Shown here piece after piece: positions 61,055 to 64,000 of a stretch of DNA of 64,000 nt. Positions within the stretch are counted from its first letter, which is position 1; every line of letters starts with the position of its first letter. Both the position numbers and the translations under genes were made by a program. The DNA is from Pseudoclavibacter triregionum. GTDB lineage: Bacteria; Actinomycetota; Actinomycetes; Actinomycetales; Microbacteriaceae. The notes beneath the pieces were generated by a model. That model ran no database searches and was not told the DNA's origin. It worked only from the letters and a program-made list of their open reading frames with translations. The stretch covers positions 1,302,001 through 1,366,000 of the forward strand of contig OU365335.1 of NCBI GenBank assembly GCA_910822395.1, read 5' to 3'.

Positions 61055-62388
61055 CCGAGCCCGTGAGCGAGCGCGCCGCCGCGCGCGCTCAGGCTGAGGC
61101 CGGAGCCGAGGGCGACCTCGGCTCCGGCCCCGCCGGCGTCCGCCGCCGCGACCTCCTCATCGGGGGCGCGGCGGCGGGCGCGGGCGCGCTCGCGGCCCTC
61201 GGCGTCGACCGCGCCGTCCAGGCGATGCCCGCCCAGGACGCCGCGCCGGGCTCGACCCGCCCCTGGGAGCAGCTCGGCCCCAGCGGCGACGCCTTCGGCG
61301 GCGAGACGGTGGCCGGCGACGGCATCCACCAGCCCGGCGTCGCGACGCCGCCGCAGGCCCATGCGGTCTTCCTCGGAATCGACCTCGACCCGGCCGTCGA
61401 CCGCGCGCGGCTCCGCAACCTCCTGCGCCTCCTCGGCGACGACATCGCCCGCCTCACCGCGGGCGCGGCCGCCCTCGCCGACCAGGAGCCGGAGCTCGCG
61501 ACGACCCCCGCGAACCTCACGATCACGCTCGGCTTCGGCCCGGGCCTCGTCGACCGCGTGGACCCAGCGCGGAAGCCCTCCTGGCTCGCGCCCCTGCCCG
61601 CATACTCGATCGACCGGCTCGAGGACCGCTGGTCCGGCGGCGACCTGCTCATCCAGGTCTGCGCCGACGACCCGCTCACCCTCGCGCACGCTCAGCGGAT
61701 GCTCCTCAAGGACGTCCGCGCCTTCGGCTCGATCCGCTGGGCGCAGCCCGGCTTCCGCAACGCCCGCGGCTCGCTGCCGACCGGCACGACGATGCGGAAC
61801 CTCTTCGGGCAGGTCGACGGCACCGTGAATCCGCATCCGGGCGACGCGGACTTCGACGCCGTCGTCTGGGTGGGGGAGGGCTCGGGGCAGCCCGCCTGGA
61901 TGATCGGCGGCTCCTCGCTCGTGCTGCGACGGATCCACATGAACCTCGAGACCTGGGACGAGGTCGACCGGCCCGGCCGAGAGGCATCGATCGGCCGCAA
62001 CCTCGCGAACGGCGCGCCGCTCACCGGCGTCGATGAGTTCGACGAGCCCGACTTCGAGGCCCGCACCCCGCAGGGCTTCACCGTCATCAGCCCCGCCTCG
62101 CACATGAGGCGGGCGCGCGGCGACGGAAAGGAGCGGATCCTCCGGCGCGTCTACAACTACGACGACGCGGTGCCCGGCGCCGCGGGCACGGGCGCGGCGG
62201 TGAACGACTCTGGGCTGCTCTTCGCCTCGTTCCAGGCCGACCCGCTCGAGCAGTTCGCGCCCATCCAGGCGCGGCTCGCGGAGGCCGACCTCCTCAACGT
62301 GTGGACGACGCCGATCGGATCCGCGGTGTTCGCCATCCCGCCGGCGGCGGGGGCGGGCGGGTTCCCGGGGGATGGGCTGTTCGCGTAG
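61051..62388 (+). CDS. efeB: Dye-decolourising (DyP-type) haem peroxidase, Tat-exported
   Basis: This 445-residue protein starts at GTG 61051 within the previous stop. A twin-arginine signal ('RRRDLLIGGAAAGAGALAAL', about 31-50) exports the folded haem protein. The GxxDG catalytic motif is present ('LFGQVDGTVNPHPGD'), and the proximal His lies in 'ISPASHMRRAR'. DyP/EfeB enzymes oxidise dyes, phenols or deliver iron from haem using peroxide. Here it is linked to copper genes and not to efeUO, so EfeB is used in the family sense only. Confidence 0.9.
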   Translation: MTEPVSERAAARAQAEAGAEGDLGSGPAGVRRRDLLIGGAAAGAGALAALGVDRAVQAMPAQDAAPGSTRPWEQLGPSGDAFGGETVAGDGIHQPGVATPPQAHAVFLGIDLDPAVDRARLRNLLRLLGDDIARLTAGAAALADQEPELATTPANLTITLGFGPGLVDRVDPARKPSWLAPLPAYSIDRLEDRWSGGDLLIQVCADDPLTLAHAQRMLLKDVRAFGSIRWAQPGFRNARGSLPTGTTMRNLFGQVDGTVNPHPGDADFDAVVWVGEGSGQPAWMIGGSSLVLRRIHMNLETWDEVDRPGREASIGRNLANGAPLTGVDEFDEPDFEARTPQGFTVISPASHMRRARGDGKERILRRVYNYDDAVPGAAGTGAAVNDSGLLFASFQADPLEQFAPIQARLAEADLLNVWTTPIGSAVFAIPPAAGAGGFPGDGLFA

Positions 62389-62401
62389 GGCTGCCGGGGC
62401 C

Positions 62402-62492
62402 GGTGATCTCGAGACGCGGCTGCGCTCGCTCCTCGACCGCCTCCACGCGCCGGAGGTGGTTGAGGAGGCCGAAGGCCCGTCTCGAAACCACC
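62402..62492. repeat. Pair of palindromic intergenic repeats (REP-like)
   Basis: Unit 1 (62402-62438, GGTGATCTCGAGACG ... CTCCTCGACC) and unit 2 (62455-62492, GGTGGTTGAGGAGG ... GTCTCGAAACCACC) are versions of one motif in opposite orientation; each ends are inverted (GGTGGTT/AACCACC). Such 'GTTGAGGAG...CTCGAAAC' elements are scattered in intergenic regions of related actinobacteria. The 213-nt gap between the DyP gene and coaD has nothing else except the coaD promoter. Confidence 0.6.
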
Positions 62493-62588
62493 GACCCTCT
62501 GACCATCCGCCACGCCATACGCCCCAGAGCGCTCGCCCTCGCCCGCGCGGATACCGGACGCCCAAGCCGCCCCGCAGGCTCTTGGCCC

Positions 62589-62594
62589 TAGGGT
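62589..62594 (+). promoter_or_regulatory. -10 box of leaderless coaD promoter
   Basis: TAGGGT ends 7 nt before ATG 62602. Confidence 0.5.
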
Positions 62595-62601
62595 GGATCC
62601 C

Positions 62602-63105
62602 ATGAGCAAGATCGCCGTCGTCCCGGGCTCCTTCGACCCGGTGACCCTGGGCCACCTCGACGTCATCGCCCGCGCCGCGAGCGTCTTCGACGAGGTGCAC
62701 GTCGTCGTCGTCCACAACCCGGACAAGCATGCGCTGCTGCCGATCTCGCGCCGCGTCGAGCTCATCGAGTCGGCCATCGCGGACGCCCGCATCCGCGGCG
62801 ACATCCGGGTCTCCTCGTGGTCGATGGGCCTGCTCGTCGACTACTGCACGGACATCGGCGCGTCGGTCATCGTGAAGGGCATCCGCTCGGCGCAGGACGT
62901 CGCCTACGAGACCCCGATGGCGATCGTGAACCGCAACCTCGCGAAGATCGAGACGATGTTCCTCCTGCCCGACCCGCAGCACGCCCACGTCTCGAGCTCG
63001 CTCGTGCGCCAGGTCGCGGCGCTCGGCGGCGACGTCACGCCCTACGTGCCCGCGGTCGTCCGCGAGTACCTCCAGGGCGACACGGATCCCACCATCACCG
63101 AATAG
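62602..63105 (+). CDS. coaD: Pantetheine-phosphate adenylyltransferase
   Basis: This 167-residue enzyme starts at ATG 62602, 7 nt after a -10 box. It transfers AMP to 4'-phosphopantetheine in coenzyme A synthesis. The nucleotidyltransferase motif '[20 protein letters not shown]' (T/HxGH), '[17 protein letters not shown]' and '[16 protein letters not shown]' (ISSTxVR) are present. The length is usual. It starts the coaD-DUF177-rpmF block. Confidence 0.96.
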   Translation: MSKIAVVPGSFDPVTLGHLDVIARAASVFDEVHVVVVHNPDKHALLPISRRVELIESAIADARIRGDIRVSSWSMGLLVDYCTDIGASVIVKGIRSAQDVAYETPMAIVNRNLAKIETMFLLPDPQHAHVSSSLVRQVAALGGDVTPYVPAVVREYLQGDTDPTITE

Positions 63106-63121
63106 GCCCACGATCACCGAG

Positions 63122-63127
63122 TAGGCT
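63122..63127 (+). promoter_or_regulatory. -10 box of leaderless DUF177 promoter, inside a direct repeat
   Basis: TAGGCT ends 7 nt before ATG 63135. It belongs to the second copy of the repeat ATCACCGA[A/G]TAGGC, whose first copy ends coaD. Confidence 0.45.
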
Positions 63128-63134
63128 CCGCCAG

Positions 63135-63668
63135 ATGAGCGCTTCCCCCTTCGTCGTCAACGTGGCGACGATCATCCGCAGGCCCGGCCAGATGCGAGAG
63201 CTCGAGCTCGACCTCGAGCTTCCCGAGCGGATCGGCGAGGGCATCGCGAAGCTCGAGAAGGGCTCGCCCCTCGAGATCGACGTCCGGCTGGAGACCCTCC
63301 ACGACGGGATCCTCGCCTCTGGCAAGGCCCGCGGCGAGATGACCGCCGAGTGCGTGCGCTGCCTCGACCCCATCGAGGAGGAGCTCGAGGTCGATTTCGC
63401 GGAGCTGTTCGCGTATGCTCAGGACGACGCGGTTGAATACGAGGTCCACGACGACACCGTCGACCTTGAGCCTCCCATCCGCGACGCGGTCGTGCTCGCC
63501 CTGCCATTCCAGCCGGTGTGCACGCCGGACTGCCTCGGCCTCGACCCGGCGACGGGCGAGAAGCTCACGGAGCCCCTCCCTGAGCCCGCCGAGGACGTCG
63601 ACCCCCGCTGGGCCGCGCTCCAGCAGCTCGCCGCGGACGACCGCGGCGACGACACGCCCTCCCGCTAG
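63135..63668 (+). CDS. DUF177 family protein (YceD-like)
   Basis: This 177-residue protein starts at ATG 63135. 'FVVNVATIIRRPGQMRELEL' and 'EMTAECVRCLDPIEEELEV' begin the DUF177 fold; two Cys pairs ('CVRC' and 'CTPDC') could bind zinc. The 'VDLEPPIRDAVVLALPFQPVC' segment is strongly typical. The family is encoded before rpmF in many bacteria and is linked to 23S rRNA or ribosome assembly. The distance to rpmF is 69 nt. Confidence 0.92.
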   Translation: MSASPFVVNVATIIRRPGQMRELELDLELPERIGEGIAKLEKGSPLEIDVRLETLHDGILASGKARGEMTAECVRCLDPIEEELEVDFAELFAYAQDDAVEYEVHDDTVDLEPPIRDAVVLALPFQPVCTPDCLGLDPATGEKLTEPLPEPAEDVDPRWAALQQLAADDRGDDTPSR

Positions 63669-63737
63669 GCGGCCACATCGGCCTGGCGCGGAACCCCGGC
63701 ACCGCCAAGCATTCCCTCAATCCAGGAAGGAGCCACC

Positions 63738-63941
63738 ATGGCTCTCCCCAAGCGCAAGATGAGCCGCTCGAACACGCGCTCGCGTCGTTCGCAGTGGAAG
63801 GCATCGGTCCCGACGCTCGTCAAGACCGTCGAGAACGGCAAGGTCGTCTACTCCCTTCCGCACCGCGCGAAGGTCGTCGAGGACGCCGCCGGCACGCCCA
63901 TGCACCTCGAGTACAAGGGCCGCAAGGTCGCCGACGCCTAG
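63738..63941 (+). CDS. rpmF: 50S ribosomal protein L32
   Basis: This 67-residue protein starts at ATG 63738 behind AGGAAGGAG. '[20 protein letters not shown]' is the usual L32 N-terminus. The four zinc-ligand cysteines of C+ forms are absent, so this is a zinc-independent (C-) L32; if another rpmF copy exists, it may be the zinc-rich form. The last 59 nt of the window hold no gene. Confidence 0.96.
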   Translation: MALPKRKMSRSNTRSRRSQWKASVPTLVKTVENGKVVYSLPHRAKVVEDAAGTPMHLEYKGRKVADA

Positions 63942-64000
63942 GCGTCGACCCTTCAGACCATCTCTGCATCCCTGATCGATTCGGCAGGCGCAGTGACGAA

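Overview
This window comes from the chromosome of a very GC-rich actinobacterium, most likely a member of the Microbacteriaceae. The evidence is the codon use (G or C at nearly every third position), many start codons that overlap the preceding stop (ATGA, TGATG), apparently leaderless promoters, and housekeeping gene order typical of the phylum: leuC-leuD-murA-plsC-gpsA-ddl, DUF3515-thiL-rsmD, and recG...coaD-DUF177-rpmF. The species cannot be named from the sequence alone.

Bases 1-5462 look like the right end of a genomic island. They are visibly less GC-rich and carry defence and mobile-element remains: the C-terminal end of a UvrD-like helicase, an AbiEi antitoxin stub cut by an IS21-type remnant, an intact AbiE toxin-antitoxin pair, a pRiA4b ORF-3-like gene, and a Fic module in which the antitoxin is intact but the toxin has lost its catalytic segment. 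The island stops at a displaced tRNA-Gln 3' end (5435-5462) followed by the tRNA's own terminator, which is what an attachment site looks like. Next come a paired SMR transporter, an MBL-fold hydrolase and tRNA-Glu.

Bases 7518-36906 hold the most interesting system. A long co-directional cluster encodes a PP2C phosphatase, a large FHA protein, a membrane Ser/Thr kinase, an FHA/HTH-like protein, two giant membrane-anchored Ig-like repeat proteins that are paralogues, MoxR, DUF58, a transglutaminase-like membrane protein that has lost its catalytic Cys and His, and a three-ATPase EssC/EccC-type FtsK protein with a ubiquitin-like plus FHA N-terminus. After an amino-acid permease come three WXG100 proteins and a frameshifted FHA gene. 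This is a type VII-secretion-like locus, but EccB, EccD, EccE and mycosin are absent; the Ig-like and transglutaminase-like proteins may take their place. The first two WXG100 genes have near-identical promoters with a palindromic operator (ATGGGGA[G/C]-NN-CTCCCCAT) against the -35 box. All three WXG100 proteins share a C-terminal EQxxTSAx tail. Phosphatase, kinase and FHA domains suggest phospho-threonine control.

Bases 37008-64000 are mostly core genes with accessory insertions: leuCD (with a possible leader peptide and hairpin), murA, plsC, gpsA, ddl, OsmC, a VWA membrane protein, DUF3515, thiL, rsmD, a small AT-richer islet with a DUF2599-like secreted protein and a lipoprotein, a second MoxR-DUF58-transglutaminase operon with intact catalytic residues, recG, a copper/haem operon (membrane protein, CopC, PCuAC, DyP peroxidase), a two-unit intergenic repeat, and coaD-DUF177-rpmF.
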